In this document: positions 11,326 to 21,217 of the stretch, piece after piece
Layout of the letters: each line of letters opens with the position of its first letter
Position numbering within the stretch: position 1 is the stretch's first letter
Source: Panopea generosa
Lineage: Eukaryota > Mollusca > Bivalvia > Adapedonta > Hiatellidae
Direction: 5' to 3'
Length of the DNA stretch: 64,000 nucleotides
NCBI GenBank assembly: GCA_029582155.1
Contig: CM055905.1
Coordinates: 8,336,995 to 8,400,994 of the forward strand
The notes under the pieces: model-generated
Database searches by the model: none
Told to the model about the DNA's origin: nothing
The model's input: the letters and a program-made list of their open reading frames with translations, nothing else
Translations under genes and position numbers: made by a program

Positions 11326-11516
11326 GGGATTTTTTATGCGAACAAGGACAAGCGGTTATAACCAGTCCACGAAAACGAACAATGCAGTGCACAGGACGAA
11401 ACCGATGGTCCTATAGTGACAAGGCTTTCATTTTTAAACATATAGCTGTTGATTCCGATGAAGGACCTGAAAAAGTGTCAATTTACTTAAATAATTATTT
11501 TTTCTCTCCAGACTGA
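11326..11516 (+). CDS. Candidate second exon, function unknown
   Basis: A strong acceptor (pyrimidine-rich tract, then TTATTCACAG) precedes a frame reading GDFLCEQGQAVITSPRKRT and on through a basic, tryptophan-containing region to TGA at 11514-11516. Its phase (needs one base) fits the candidate exon ending at 10910. The true 3' boundary is unknown: the listed end is the stop codon, and an internal donor may be used. No domain is recognised. The phase match alone has a one-in-three chance of being accidental. Confidence 0.3.
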
Positions 11517-11879
11517 TCACGTAGTGCCATAACCGGTAATTCATGACTTCGATAAGTGAGATCCAGTAAAACGGATGTTTTGAAAAAAATCTGAATTTTT
11601 CACATTTCAACACGAAAAATTGTCAGTTTCTAAGGTTTATACTAAATATTGTTTGAAAATCAGGATATGCTTTTAAGATTAGATGACCACATTTTTTAAC
11701 TTACTATACAACTGTTGATCTACTGTACTAACCTTTCTCAATGCGTTGTCGAATCGCGAAAGCGCATATGATACGTGGCAAGTCTGAATACGAGTTTGGC
11801 CACATCCGCCAACATCATTGGACCCAGTACTCTATGTAATTTGTTCACCACCTCTGGTTCAAAGTACATTAAATTTTGT
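11517..11879. other. Non-coding stretch
   Basis: No exon, RNA gene or repeat is supported here. Confidence 0.4.
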
Positions 11880-12130
11880 TTTAAACCAAGATAATACAGT
11901 TTTAAAAAAACACCAACACGTAAAAACCGTTAGTTAAAATTTAATACCGACGTTTCGGCATATCGCCTTAATCATGGTATAATAAATATATAAACACCGG
12001 AAGTAACGTCACATAAGATGACGTTAAAATAGCGGGAAAAACAAATGAACCGCGTCGTGCGAAATTCGACTCAAAGAATTATTCATCCAGGAGCCAAACA
12101 CGCGACAAGACGCGGCTCATATAGAATATG
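11880..12130 (-). mobile_element. Penelope-like element 3' region with hammerhead-like motif
   Basis: The minus strand at about 11980-11945 reads ATGATTAAGGC, then GATAT, then GCCGAAACGTCGG. A GGC/GCC stem precedes a GAAAC, as in the hammerhead-ribozyme motifs of Penelope-like retroelement terminal repeats. The CUGAUGA box is degraded, so catalysis is doubtful. The flank CCGGAAGTAACGTCA (11998-12012, plus) is also typical of such repeats. No Penelope reverse transcriptase or GIY-YIG frame is visible nearby. Assignment is from the motif only. Confidence 0.45.
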
Positions 12131-12587
12131 TCGCAAATACAAGTACATGAAATATCGGATCGAAACGATACTTAAATTCCTATAAATAGTAGTAAAAAAG
12201 AGAAATAGGAATAAACGATAGTACATATAACTGTTCAATGAAAACATCTCTACATATCATATAGCTGTTTTGCATTTAGTCCAAATGGATACAATGTTTG
12301 TTTTAAACATATTTTATTGCCAAATGTGTACAAGTACATTGCAATTGGGTCGGGCCACAAGTGATACCCACATTAGTTACGGCCCTTCCCTAAAATTGAG
12401 TTTACAAATAACATGAATATGGCTAAACATGTATAATAACATATATTAACATCGAGTTGAGTTAACTGTTAACTAATGGTGCCTTTCACAGACATACATG
12501 CACGCCCGCACGCACGCCATCACTCACACACAATCGCATAACAACACACACATTCAAAAGATAGAGAGAAAAAGGAAAAAGGAGATG

Positions 12588-12591
<4 letters not shown>

Positions 12592-12627
<36 letters not shown>
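12592..12627. repeat. (GA)n microsatellite
   Basis: About 18 uninterrupted GA units inside the 3' UTR of the LINE. Confidence 0.95.
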
Positions 12628-12630
<3 letters not shown>

Positions 12631-12737
12631 ATTATGTAAGTAAGTGCTCGATTTCGGAGTCGGAAAAACAAAGTATTGTGGGTGGGGTAAATGTGGTTTA
12701 AGTTCAGTTTAAACTTGCCAAAATTAAAGTTCACATA

Positions 12738-14300
12738 CTAGAAGCGATTAGACGCGGCAATAAACCCTTGAACTGATCTGAATATATGCACATTTTCCTC
12801 GTGAGATAAGTTTGCACTTCCACGGAGCAACAACTCTAAAGTAATAATACCGTTATTTTATAGAGATGTAAACAATTGTTGACGTTGAGCAGTATAGTAA
12901 CTACAATCAAAGAAAAAATGATACGCATTTTCACATGCATTTCCACTACAACTAGGTTCATTTACAATATTAACTCTAAACAAATCATAATTAAGTGAAC
13001 TGCATTGATACCTTAAGCGTGTATGTATAATATTTAATTTTCTTTTGCCGTGATTGTAATAATCAGGTAATGAAAATAACGAGTTATTATCATTTGTTAT
13101 AGCTGTTTTGAACTGTGCCAATGATGATAATTTTCGAACATTAAGATCTAAATTATTCCATGTTCTTATAGTTGACGGCACAAAGGATTTATTTGATAAT
13201 GTTTATCTGTTATTTGCTATTATATAGTCTTCAGAGTTACGGAGACGATAATGTGAATTTTCCCCTATCAGAGGCGGTATTATGTTTTTAAGATAATCTG
13301 GAACAGTGTTATTATGAATTTTATAAAATAATATAAGTTTTTTACGTTCACGTCTTTGCGAAAACGGTTCTAAAGACGATTCTTTATAGATATTATATTT
13401 ACTACAGAAAATAGGTAGACCAATAGCTATCCTGACTGCTTCAAGTTGAACAGATTCTAATAACTCAGACTCTGCCACGGTACAACCGTCCCAAAGTTCA
13501 CGAGCATATTCTAAGATTGGAAAAATAAAACACTTATATAGTTTTAAAATAGTATTTTTGTTGAGTACGTATTTAAGTTTGCGAAGAACAGAAACTTTTT
13601 TCATACATGATGTAAATATTGAATTAATATGTGTAACCCATTTACCATTATTGTCAAAATGTACTCCTAAATGTCTATGTGTATTGCTTAATTTCAGTTT
13701 TGTGTTATCAAACAAAATTTCCAATGCTGGGTTTCTGGTAGTGTTTGAGATAAACAGTACTTCTGTTTTACTATGATTAAATGTTGTTAACCAATCCTTT
13801 GACCAAGTATTTAACTTATCTAAGTCAGAATTTATAGTTGTTTCAATTATTTGTATAGAATCTGAAGAGAAGGATAATGATGTGTCGTCTGCAAAAAGCC
13901 GTGACAGACTATTAAGATCATCAGCTATATCATTTATATACATAAGAAATAAAAGTGGACCAAGTACAGAACCCTGGGGCACTCCAGCTGATATGTCACC
14001 AAGAGATGATGTTTCATCATTTACCAGAACCTTTTGTTTTCTAAATGACATATAGTTTATTATCCATGAATGTAGGTTTCCTCTTATACCATAAGCATAT
14101 AATTTATGAAATAGTCCTTTGTGCCATACTCTATCAAAAGCCTTTGATATATCACAGAAAACAATACAAGTATCTGCTTGTTTTCAAGAGCTCTGCATAT
14201 GTTATCATAAATTTCAATAAGTTGATAAACTGCACAATGTTTAGGCATAAACCCAGATTGATATTTATAAAATAGTGAATTATCCATACAATGTTTGTAA
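12738..14300 (-). pseudogene. LINE ORF2 reverse transcriptase, C-terminal part, broken
   Basis: The protein would copy LINE RNA into DNA at the target site. Visible in order are a YQSGFMPKHCAVYQLIEIYD-type palm entry near 14260-14200, a DISKAFD-type catalytic block upstream of 14051 in a shifted frame, motif B (AGVPQGSVLGPLLF), the FADD catalytic motif near 13900, a long thumb, then a cysteine/histidine block (CSGNAC...YHF..DC) and the usual hydrophobic C-terminus. Defects: one frameshift at about 14165-14190, an in-frame TAA at 13203-13205, and another in-frame stop near 12858. The N-terminal endonuclease and start of RT are missing. Identification as a non-LTR RT is secure; activity is excluded. 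Confidence 0.9.
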
Positions 14301-14491
14301 TTTGTGAATCCAATAAGTTACCTTACACAAACGATCAAAGTTATTACTAACAGTGTCGAATGGCATAAATAAAAAATCTTCTATTTTTTTTTTTGTTTTA
14401 AACCAAGGAAATAGTTAGATCCACTGACCGTCGTACTTAACTAAAACACTGTTGATTAACGGAGTAAATATAAATTATAGTATCTTTTCAG

Positions 14492-14618
14492 AAATCACGT
14501 ATTTGACGACAAAGCACGCAAAAAAGCCCAAAGGAAGATTCGATTTGGGACAATATCTGCGTCTTCAGCACTATCTCGAAGGCTATTACCAGTCAGACAA
14601 CATCGCATGAAAGACGAG
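14492..14618 (+). CDS. Orphan exon with consensus splice sites
   Basis: TATCTTTTCAG precedes 14492 and GAG|GTAAAA follows 14618, an excellent acceptor/donor pair enclosing 127 bp. With one leading base, the frame gives 42 codons starting NHVFDDKARKKAQRK and ending HRMKDE, basic in the first half. A second frame (starting ITYLTTKHAKKPKGRFDLGQ) is open almost to the end but stops just before the donor. No family is recognised. It lies 150 bp beyond the truncated LINE end and may belong to the same transcription unit as 10817 and 11326, but the phases do not prove this. Confidence 0.35.
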
Positions 14619-14999
14619 GTAAAAATACTCCAGTCTAAAAGATTTGGCATTGAATTTTAAATATTTTAATAGGATTGGTGAGGTTTACTCTGGACTTTTT
14701 GAAAAAAAAATCAGCAAATAAAGACAGTCCTTTTTCCATTTTAAGGCAAAAACTGAACTTCAGTAATATAAAATACGAAATAAATAGGCAACCACATCCC
14801 CTTTATCAACAAAATTATTTTAGATTATTTATACAAAAGGGGAGCTAACTTTATAAAACATATTGGTGTTAAAGGGACACATGGTAGTGATACAGACTTT
14901 CTGATAAAGAGCATTGTTTTTCTAAAGAAAATATCACCTTCCTTATATTATAAACTATGTGTTTTCAAAAGTATAATACTGATATAAGATTATTAGTTT

Positions 15000-15145
15000 A
15001 AACTTATTTATTTTACTTCGATTGTGAAACAAGTTCTTACAACTTCGACAAATTACGCTTGAAGTCTTCCTGGGGTAGAACCAGTACAAAGCATACCTTG
15101 CGATCATTGGTTCGGTGCTCTACCACTATACCACGTGGTCCACGT
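15000..15145 (-). mobile_element. SINE family C, degraded, minus orientation
   Basis: TTTACTTCGATTGTGAAA, then TCTTCCTGGGGTAGAACCAG and a tRNA-like head on the right (minus strand GACCACGTGGTATAGTGG then AGAGCACCGAACC). The CTGGNTAGAACCAGTAC core is shared with 24300-24460 and 39630-39815. Confidence 0.5.
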
Positions 15146-15840
15146 ATTAGTGACATGTAAATTCATATGTTTAATGTTTGATATCTAGTCAATACATACT
15201 AGTCAGCTCCTTGAGTTTGATATTAATGTTTATAACTAGTCACTGTGCTTCTGCCGCTGTTTGTATAATATACATGTAGTTCATTTCATGTGAATTAATC
15301 TATTGCCTATATGATTAATGCCTTAATGGGCCTAGTTGCTGAAAAAAAATTATGTTGAAATTAATATTTCTCCATGTCTACATATAAATCAATCTGTTCT
15401 TCTATGAAAATGATAACCTCCTATCATTGCGATACACACCTTAATAGTTTAATAAAATAAGTTATTTATTTTATAAAGCTAGTGCTGGCTTGCAAGTTCT
15501 GAAACATTGAGTAAAATATCTTTAAAAATACAAAGTGATCGCTATTATTATTTTATCACACAGTTCCAAACGTTTTGTCACTGATGATTTTCAGTCTTTT
15601 AACCATTTTCTTGAAATTTGTCCTTTTCCAAAACCGTGAGTGAAATTATGTACTGTGTTATTTTAATGTCTTGTACATACATTATAGAAAAAAAAATTAA
15701 GTGAAATTAATGAAAATGTCCAGAGTGAAATAAAGAAATTTAAACGGTCAGTAGTTATTGTTCGACCCTAGCGTCTGACGTATTATCTACTAAAAATAGC
15801 TTTTATAGTTATATACCCAATATTGGATAGAAGAAAAACA
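15146..15840. other. AT-rich stretch, no gene seen
   Basis: No supported exon or repeat. Confidence 0.45.
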
Positions 15841-15845
15841 TAATA

Positions 15846-16006
15846 CAGTCAAACCTGTCTTAAGCAGCCAGTCATGGGATGGAGCAAAAGTGACATTTTA
15901 AGACAGGTTAATTTACTTTGAAAGCGTAGAAATAGGAAATAGCAAATGTGGCTGATTAAGACAAGTAACTGCTTAATAGAGGTGACCACTTATACAGGTT
16001 TGACTA
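15846..16006. mobile_element. MITE-like element with AGTCAAACCTGT termini
   Basis: AGTCAAACCTGT at 15847-15858 is a perfect inverted repeat of ACAGGTTTGACT at 15994-16005. Internal CTTAAGCAGCCAGTCATGGG and AAGACAGGTT also recur at 23681-23768. Size and structure fit a non-autonomous, possibly mariner-type element; flanking TA is consistent but not decisive. Confidence 0.65.
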
Positions 16007-16066
16007 CTAGTTTGCTTTTTTGAACATTTACTACACATTTTCTTAAATTATGCCCCAATTTTATGA

Positions 16067-16084
16067 ATATATATATATATATAT
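16067..16084. repeat. (AT)n microsatellite
   Basis: Nine AT units. Confidence 0.9.
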
Positions 16085-16474
16085 GACATTAATTTATACA
16101 TTACGGCACTGGAAGGATAGTCAGTAACGATCATGGCCATTCGTATTCGCACTTATTCGTGACCTGCGCTCGGGAAAAATGCAGGTTGCTTTTAATTCGC
16201 CGTATAAAAAAAACAAATAGTTCATTTCCTCTCTATTATTCACTATAGTATTAAAGACAAAGCACTGTGATACTCCCAAAACGATCTCAATACATACATA
16301 ATATATTGAGAACCTTCCGTGTGGATGTTTTGTTAAAATCGATGTGTTTCGTGTGATATAAGCATGTATGGCAATTTTTAATTTGATTTGCCTTATATGA
16401 GCCTGTTTCATCGTCGTAATATTTGTAATAGTTTTACATTATATTGGCAATCGAGAAGATTCGTGTTTATATCG
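16085..16474. other. Non-coding stretch
   Basis: A 96-codon minus-strand frame (16121-16411) exists but has no recognisable domain, splice signals or similarity to other parts of the window. It is treated as chance. Confidence 0.4.
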
Positions 16475-16495
16475 AAAAAAAAAAAAAAAAAAAAA
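16475..16495. repeat. 21-bp poly-A tract
   Basis: An uninterrupted A run that stops one base before the inverted exon copy (16497-16576) begins. Confidence 0.95.
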
Positions 16496-16496
16496 G

Positions 16497-16562
16497 GCTT
16501 TTAGTAAACCCACCATCCTCCAACGTTACGCAACTTTCAAACAGCTCCACCAGCTTCTCCAT
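16497..16562 (-). pseudogene. Inverted second copy of the 10817 first exon
   Basis: On the minus strand ATG at 16562-16560 opens MEKLVELFESCVTLEDGG, then FTKS, closely matching the plus-strand exon at 10817. Over 80 bp (16497-16576 against 10803-10882) there are five substitutions: E to K, L to V, M to T and two silent. No indels are seen, and the 5' flank AAATCAGCGTAACG is shared. The match ends abruptly at a T run (minus strand) instead of continuing into exon sequence, so this copy looks truncated. It could still be the first exon of a live gene if a splice donor were used, but none is visible. Confidence 0.45.
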
Positions 16563-16601
16563 CGTTACGCTGATTTAATAATACCGATTTGTTTTCGCAA
16601 G

Positions 16602-16696
16602 CTGACACCTGTGACCGGAATTTTTATACCATCAAGGGGCATTACAACCATAAGGCGTCGCAGATCAGCATGCTGTCTGCTGGTCATTATAATAAG
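16602..16696 (+). CDS. Exon-like segment adjacent to the inverted exon
   Basis: TTTGTTTTCGCAAG is a plausible acceptor and AAG|GTAATT a good donor. Between them 95 bp carry an open frame of 31 codons (DTCDRNFYTIKGHYNHKA...), needing one base from an upstream exon and ending in phase 0. The product is not recognised. It lies head-to-head with the minus-strand start at 16562, only 40 bp away, so it could equally be a 5' untranslated or promoter region of that copy. Confidence 0.25.
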
Positions 16697-17163
16697 GTAA
16701 TTATTTGTTTAATTATATGTTCGTCTGTGAAAGATCCCGTTCTAATTAATTTATAAATATTATACGCATTACCGATTTAGATAAATTTTGAATTTATGTC
16801 CGATTCTAACTTTGATTTTTCTGATCTGATCTGACGACAGAAACCATTGATTTACATATATGTAGATCTACATGTAAAAATAATAGCATGGGGATTCTTT
16901 TTAAAAATGTGCAAGAAGGTAAAATTGAAGCATGTTAATGGAACACATAATAGAATAAGTCATTTCTATTTTTACTATATTTTACTATTACATTAACTGA
17001 TAAATTGTTACTACCTACCATTATTATAATTCAAACTACCACTATCTATTGTTGTTATTAATTATTCATAATAATAGATCTAATGATAAATATGTAGAAG
17101 TTGTTTTAATTATAAATAAGGTAGAAATAATTTAGTATTAGTAGTAAAGATAGTTCTTAATTA
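16697..17163. other. Very AT-rich spacer
   Basis: Long TTATTA/ATAATA runs; no feature supported. Confidence 0.5.
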
Positions 17164-17343
17164 TTATTGTAAATAATCTGTTTCTCCATCGAGTACCACC
17201 GGTTCGAATGGGTATGGTTGGATGCCATAATCAAGGGTTTCCTGTTCTTCATCACTGCTTGAGCCTGAGAAATCCGATAAAATGTCGTTGGAATCCTAAT
17301 TGAAATAACTATCTCGTAAAATGTTTTCGTCCATTGCAGCCAT
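17164..17343 (-). pseudogene. First exon resembling P2X7-C-terminal-like proteins, one stop
   Basis: On the minus strand an ATG at 17343-17341 in good context (CAAGATGG) opens 60 codons. These read MAAMDENILRDSYFN, then a stop, then an acidic Ser/Asp/Glu stretch, then DYGIQPYPFEPVV. The acidic N-terminus followed by a GIQPY-FEP block is the layout I associate with the N-terminus of invertebrate proteins annotated as P2X purinoceptor 7-like (they carry the cysteine-rich P2X7 cytosolic domain, not the channel). The TAG at 17296-17298 breaks the frame, and no following exon with the cysteine-rich block is visible. The assignment rests on one short motif and is moderate at best; it could be a decaying duplicate. 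Confidence 0.4.
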
Positions 17344-18430
17344 CTTGAATTAGAGTACGTTATGAGTATGACGTCCTAGGTAAACTCGTTCGGGTAACTC
17401 CGTTAATTCTTTCGTGTATTTCCGTGAGAGGTGTAATGTGCGTTACTGTTTCCGTGATTTACCGATGAACGAGCGCGAATTTCATTAAAACAAAACCATT
17501 TTTATAAATCTCTAATCGACTGTATTCAAATAATATAAAAAGCAATTAGCATTTTAAAATTCGTTAACATAAAAATCTCAAAACTTACTAGCCAACATAA
17601 CTGAAATACGAGTATTGTTGAAAAAAAATGCGCTTAACACAATTTAAATGTGTTGTAAATTACAAACTCGTTGATGAGTGTTCTTGTGTCTTCTGTTGTC
17701 ACTTATGCTTTATATATGTTTTGATTGTATAAATAGTAGGCTAGTTTTACATTGTATCTCATTGTGATGAACGTGTCTGGTTTCTCCTGCTCGGCATATC
17801 TTTAAGACTTGTTTAACCTTGGCAAAGGATAAAAAAACAGACTAAGACATAGTTTATTCGTTATAATTACAATCCATTTAAATAAACAACAACACATATT
17901 GGCTCACATTTAACATTTCTTTGTTATGAAAGATGCCTTTAAATACGTCAAGGATATCGTCAAAAACAAACAAACTGTCGGCGGAAAGTTTGTTAAATTA
18001 GGTATATTACAACGTATGATGTCAAAATCAAATATTTGTAAAACAACATACGTGAAAAGTATTTAAATTTCAATAAATACACGAATATATCTTTATTTTT
18101 TGTTAATTCATACTTGATTGATTTATGTAATGTTGATGGTCCTAATTTGAACAAAATCGTCCTTTTTTCTAAGCCACACCTGATAAAGTTGATAATATTA
18201 GACACTAACATGGTATTCTCTTTATCATGCCAATATTTGTAATTTGTATTTTTATGTTTAAATTCAGTTAAAAGGACTGATCAAAGTGTATAATTATACA
18301 TAATGACATTATGTGACTGATAAACTTTACCAACAGAAATTAATGCATTGATATGATAAAACCAAATGACAAGCACAGACGTCGCCGTATCCCCCCTCCT
18401 CAAAATTGAATAAACATTTGTAAAATCCGA
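17344..18430. other. Non-coding stretch upstream of the P2X7-like exon
   Basis: 17344-17480 is somewhat GC-richer and contains GTGAGAGGTG and a TGACGTCC half-site, possibly a promoter for the minus-strand exon. The rest is AT-rich with no supported gene. Confidence 0.35.
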
Positions 18431-18525
18431 AAAAAAGCCATAATTAATATCACTGCTGTAACTGGATGCAAATTGTCTTAAAAAGCCATTTATAATATCA
18501 CTGCCGTAACTGGATGCAAATTGTC
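18431..18525. repeat. Tandem duplication, about 48 bp
   Basis: AAAAAGCCAT, then TAATATCACTGC and GTAACTGGATGCAAATTGTC occur at 18431-18478 and again at 18480-18525, with few differences. Confidence 0.85.
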
Positions 18526-19130
18526 AAATGAACGATTTAATTTTGTATCTACTCTCACTGTTTTATTTTTGCAGTTGTTAACACATGTATAAGTGTTTCT
18601 AAAATATTGCAAGCAATACATTAGCTTAATGGCGTTCCCATTGCAATAAAATATTTCGTCCGACTGAAAAAAATAAAATGACCTGCAAAACCCTATTTCC
18701 CTCTATCCACCACACAAACCTAGCGTATATATTGTTTGAGAAATCTTTCTGGACAAAAGGTCGGAGGGTAAACCTAGTCCTCTCCGGTGAAATCAGTAGG
18801 AGACACATTAATTCATGGTGTGGCATTTGTAAGAAGATAGTCTGGTAGGGCTATTTTTATTTACACCTTTTTGAATGACGGCGATATGGGGGCACACTTG
18901 TGCGCAACTTTCAAGCATATTTGGTATCTTCCAAAGACGGTCATGTTTGTTATTTCTTCTGTATATTTGTACTATAATTATCTTTAAGTATCGATTTTGA
19001 CCTGGTTTGTGACATATTTATTTTCAAAATCTTTATTGTTTCAGTATTATTCATTCATTAACTTTTAAAATCCTGCTGCTTTTTGTCTCGCAAGCCAATC
19101 CTCTCAAAGTTCAATATATATATATTTTTT
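18526..19130. other. Non-coding stretch
   Basis: No supported feature. Confidence 0.45.
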
Positions 19131-19172
19131 TTTTTCAATACACACACACACACACATAATATATATATATAA
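19131..19172. repeat. Compound CA/TA microsatellite
   Basis: A (CA)n run from about 19141 followed by (TA)n, next to an upstream T-run. Confidence 0.85.
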
Positions 19173-19432
19173 ATATCCCTTCATATATGTCCTTTGAATA
19201 CATTTGGATAGTTCTTCCTCTGAAACACAAATATTACACAAATCTTCGTTCTGCAGTGATGATAAAAATATGATGATGGTCCACAAGTAAGTTTAAAATT
19301 TGTAGTAATACGGATATTTTATGGACTTGTCCTTTCAACAGCGTGAATTTATTACAAAACTGTGTTAGATGTAACTAGTAACATTTTTAAATACACTTAA
19401 AAACTTTAGAACTGCTACACTTAGATAAAACA

Positions 19433-19759
19433 TTGAGTTCTTTATCGATATTTTTGAAATATATTCTTTTTCATCAAAATCTCACTCGAGTATTACTTCT
19501 TTTTATTGATTTGAAACATGTAATCTCCGTTTACTATATTCACAAGTAAATTCGCTATCATGCGTGTATGAATGCGCAATGTGGGCTGCACAAGATACTG
19601 ATTTTGTGAATTTAGGTAACGTGATTATATGTTTCAAGTCAATAAAAAGAAGTGATAATCGCAATAGATTTTAGTGAAAATTTTCAGGAAAGGTAAACAG
19701 ATGTTATATTATCGAATAAAAAAAAAAGATATTCATCAAAATACGGTAAAGAACTCAAA
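19433..19759. repeat. Long imperfect inverted repeat (about 326 bp)
   Basis: GAGTTCTTTATCG near 19435 pairs with GGTAAAGAACTC near 19746. ACTTCTTTTTATTGATTTG with AAACAT (19496-19520) pairs with ATGTTTCAAGTCAATAAAAA with GAAGT (from 19630), with only a few mismatches. The loop is about 110 bp. The structure could be an old palindromic MITE or a fold-back. No target-site duplication was recognised. Confidence 0.7.
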
Positions 19760-21027
19760 GTGATATTGCTGTTTATCTGAGAGTTGCGTTTCTAAAGTGT
19801 TTCGGTGTATAAATAACCAAAACATGTACATAAAGTATACTAGAATGATTGACTGATAAATAAAAGCTTTGTTGTAATTATATAATTACTCTAAATTATT
19901 GAAATTGCCACAGTTTTGCTTTATACATGTACATACATGCTGGCAAGACAGTGTAGCACTCATGCGTATACGCACGCATTCGACGAAGTGTTCGTAACAG
20001 TGAATTTATATAGACACACATACGGAGTAATACAAACAAAACATTAATGAAACCGATTGATTATTGGTACAGTACAATTGTCTGAATCCGTGCCTCAATA
20101 ATGGTCATAAATACTTTCTTTTCAATAGAAGAGATCCACGACACGATTGGACAAGTTTCATTCAGTCATTTATATTATGCTCAATGACTTTCAAATAAAA
20201 CATCATTTACGAAGTCACTAAAATTTGCTTCCTATGGCATAGTTTTGGCCTTGGTCCCACACGTTGAAAAATATATATAATGGAACAGTGCATCAATTTC
20301 TTTTGTAAGTGTACATTTCTTCAAACATCAAAAAGCAGCACCGCGCAGTTATCTACCCAATCCCAGCCCAGTGATATAATTGACAATAATTGCTTTTAAA
20401 TTGTCATGTTTGTTTATCAGTCAGTTGAAGTAATTTGGGTATGACCGTGAAGATTATTACGTGTACAGTAACACTATTTCATTTTCTCTGAATCGGTCAA
20501 TCGCGTATGGCAATAGATGAAAGCAAATCAAATTAATTTCATAGAATAGTTGTCATGGATATCGATCGTTACAAGTATGACTAAAATGTGCTTCAAAATT
20601 TTTTGATCTTACACCGAAAAACAAAGAAAGGAAAAAACTATTCTAATACATGAGACTTTTAGATAACTTTTGGTGTTTCAGAATAACATTACAAACGATA
20701 TAAGGCAACTTTATAAATGCTTTGTAGAATATACAAGACGGAACTAGTTTAAACCAGTCGTGTGTCCCTTTTATAGAAGCAATTCCGGTCTTTGTTCCAC
20801 TATCAAACATTTTGATAATATGTTAAAGTATTAATTTAGAGAAGTTTTAGGTTTAATTGAGAATAATTTTAGCTCAAGATATTTACAGGAACCAGGTTGT
20901 ACTAGTTTGGTCGCTTCCATCATACTTCCGTTGTAAACAGGATTCCTTTTATGATTCGATTATGTAGACTATCACCACTTTAATATGTTTACTCTTTCTC
21001 ATAAAAACGTGGTCATATAACAATTAC
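19760..21027. other. Region downstream of the GPCR gene
   Basis: AT-rich; may include the GPCR 3' UTR at its right edge. I could not find a convincing minus-strand AATAAA close to the stop codon. Confidence 0.4.
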
Positions 21028-21059
21028 GTTACATGTTATGTAACATGTTATAACATGTT
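21028..21059. repeat. Overlapping short palindromes
   Basis: GTTACAT-GTT-ATGTAAC (21028-21044) is a perfect 7-bp hairpin. AACATGTTATAACATGTT (21042-21059) is a perfect 18-bp self-complementary sequence made of two AACATGTT half-sites. They lie about 160 bp past the GPCR stop codon. Confidence 0.8.
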
Positions 21060-21217
21060 TTGTTAACAAACTCCATATGGACCATTCTTTAGACGTATAC
21101 GTGTAAAACGTTTACACAACTTTCATTATAAACGCATAGTATTAATGATGTCTGGCTGTTACGCGCAAAACAATAAGTGTGTGTAACACGCTTAAATATA
21201 GAGTGCTACATCAGCAT

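Larger units (their letters stand above)
12290..14340 (-). mobile_element. 5'-truncated LINE retrotransposon (CR1/jockey-like)
   Basis: The element runs right to left. It starts inside the reverse transcriptase near 14300, its ORF ends at a TAG at 12738-12740, and a 3' UTR of about 450 bp follows. Near the 3' end the minus strand carries AATAAA (complement of 12313-12318) followed by ATGTTTAAAACAAAC. A GA microsatellite (12592-12627) lies within the UTR. The 5' truncation is typical of target-primed reverse transcription. Clade is inferred from the RT and C-terminal domain style; an alignment would be needed to place it. Confidence 0.85.
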
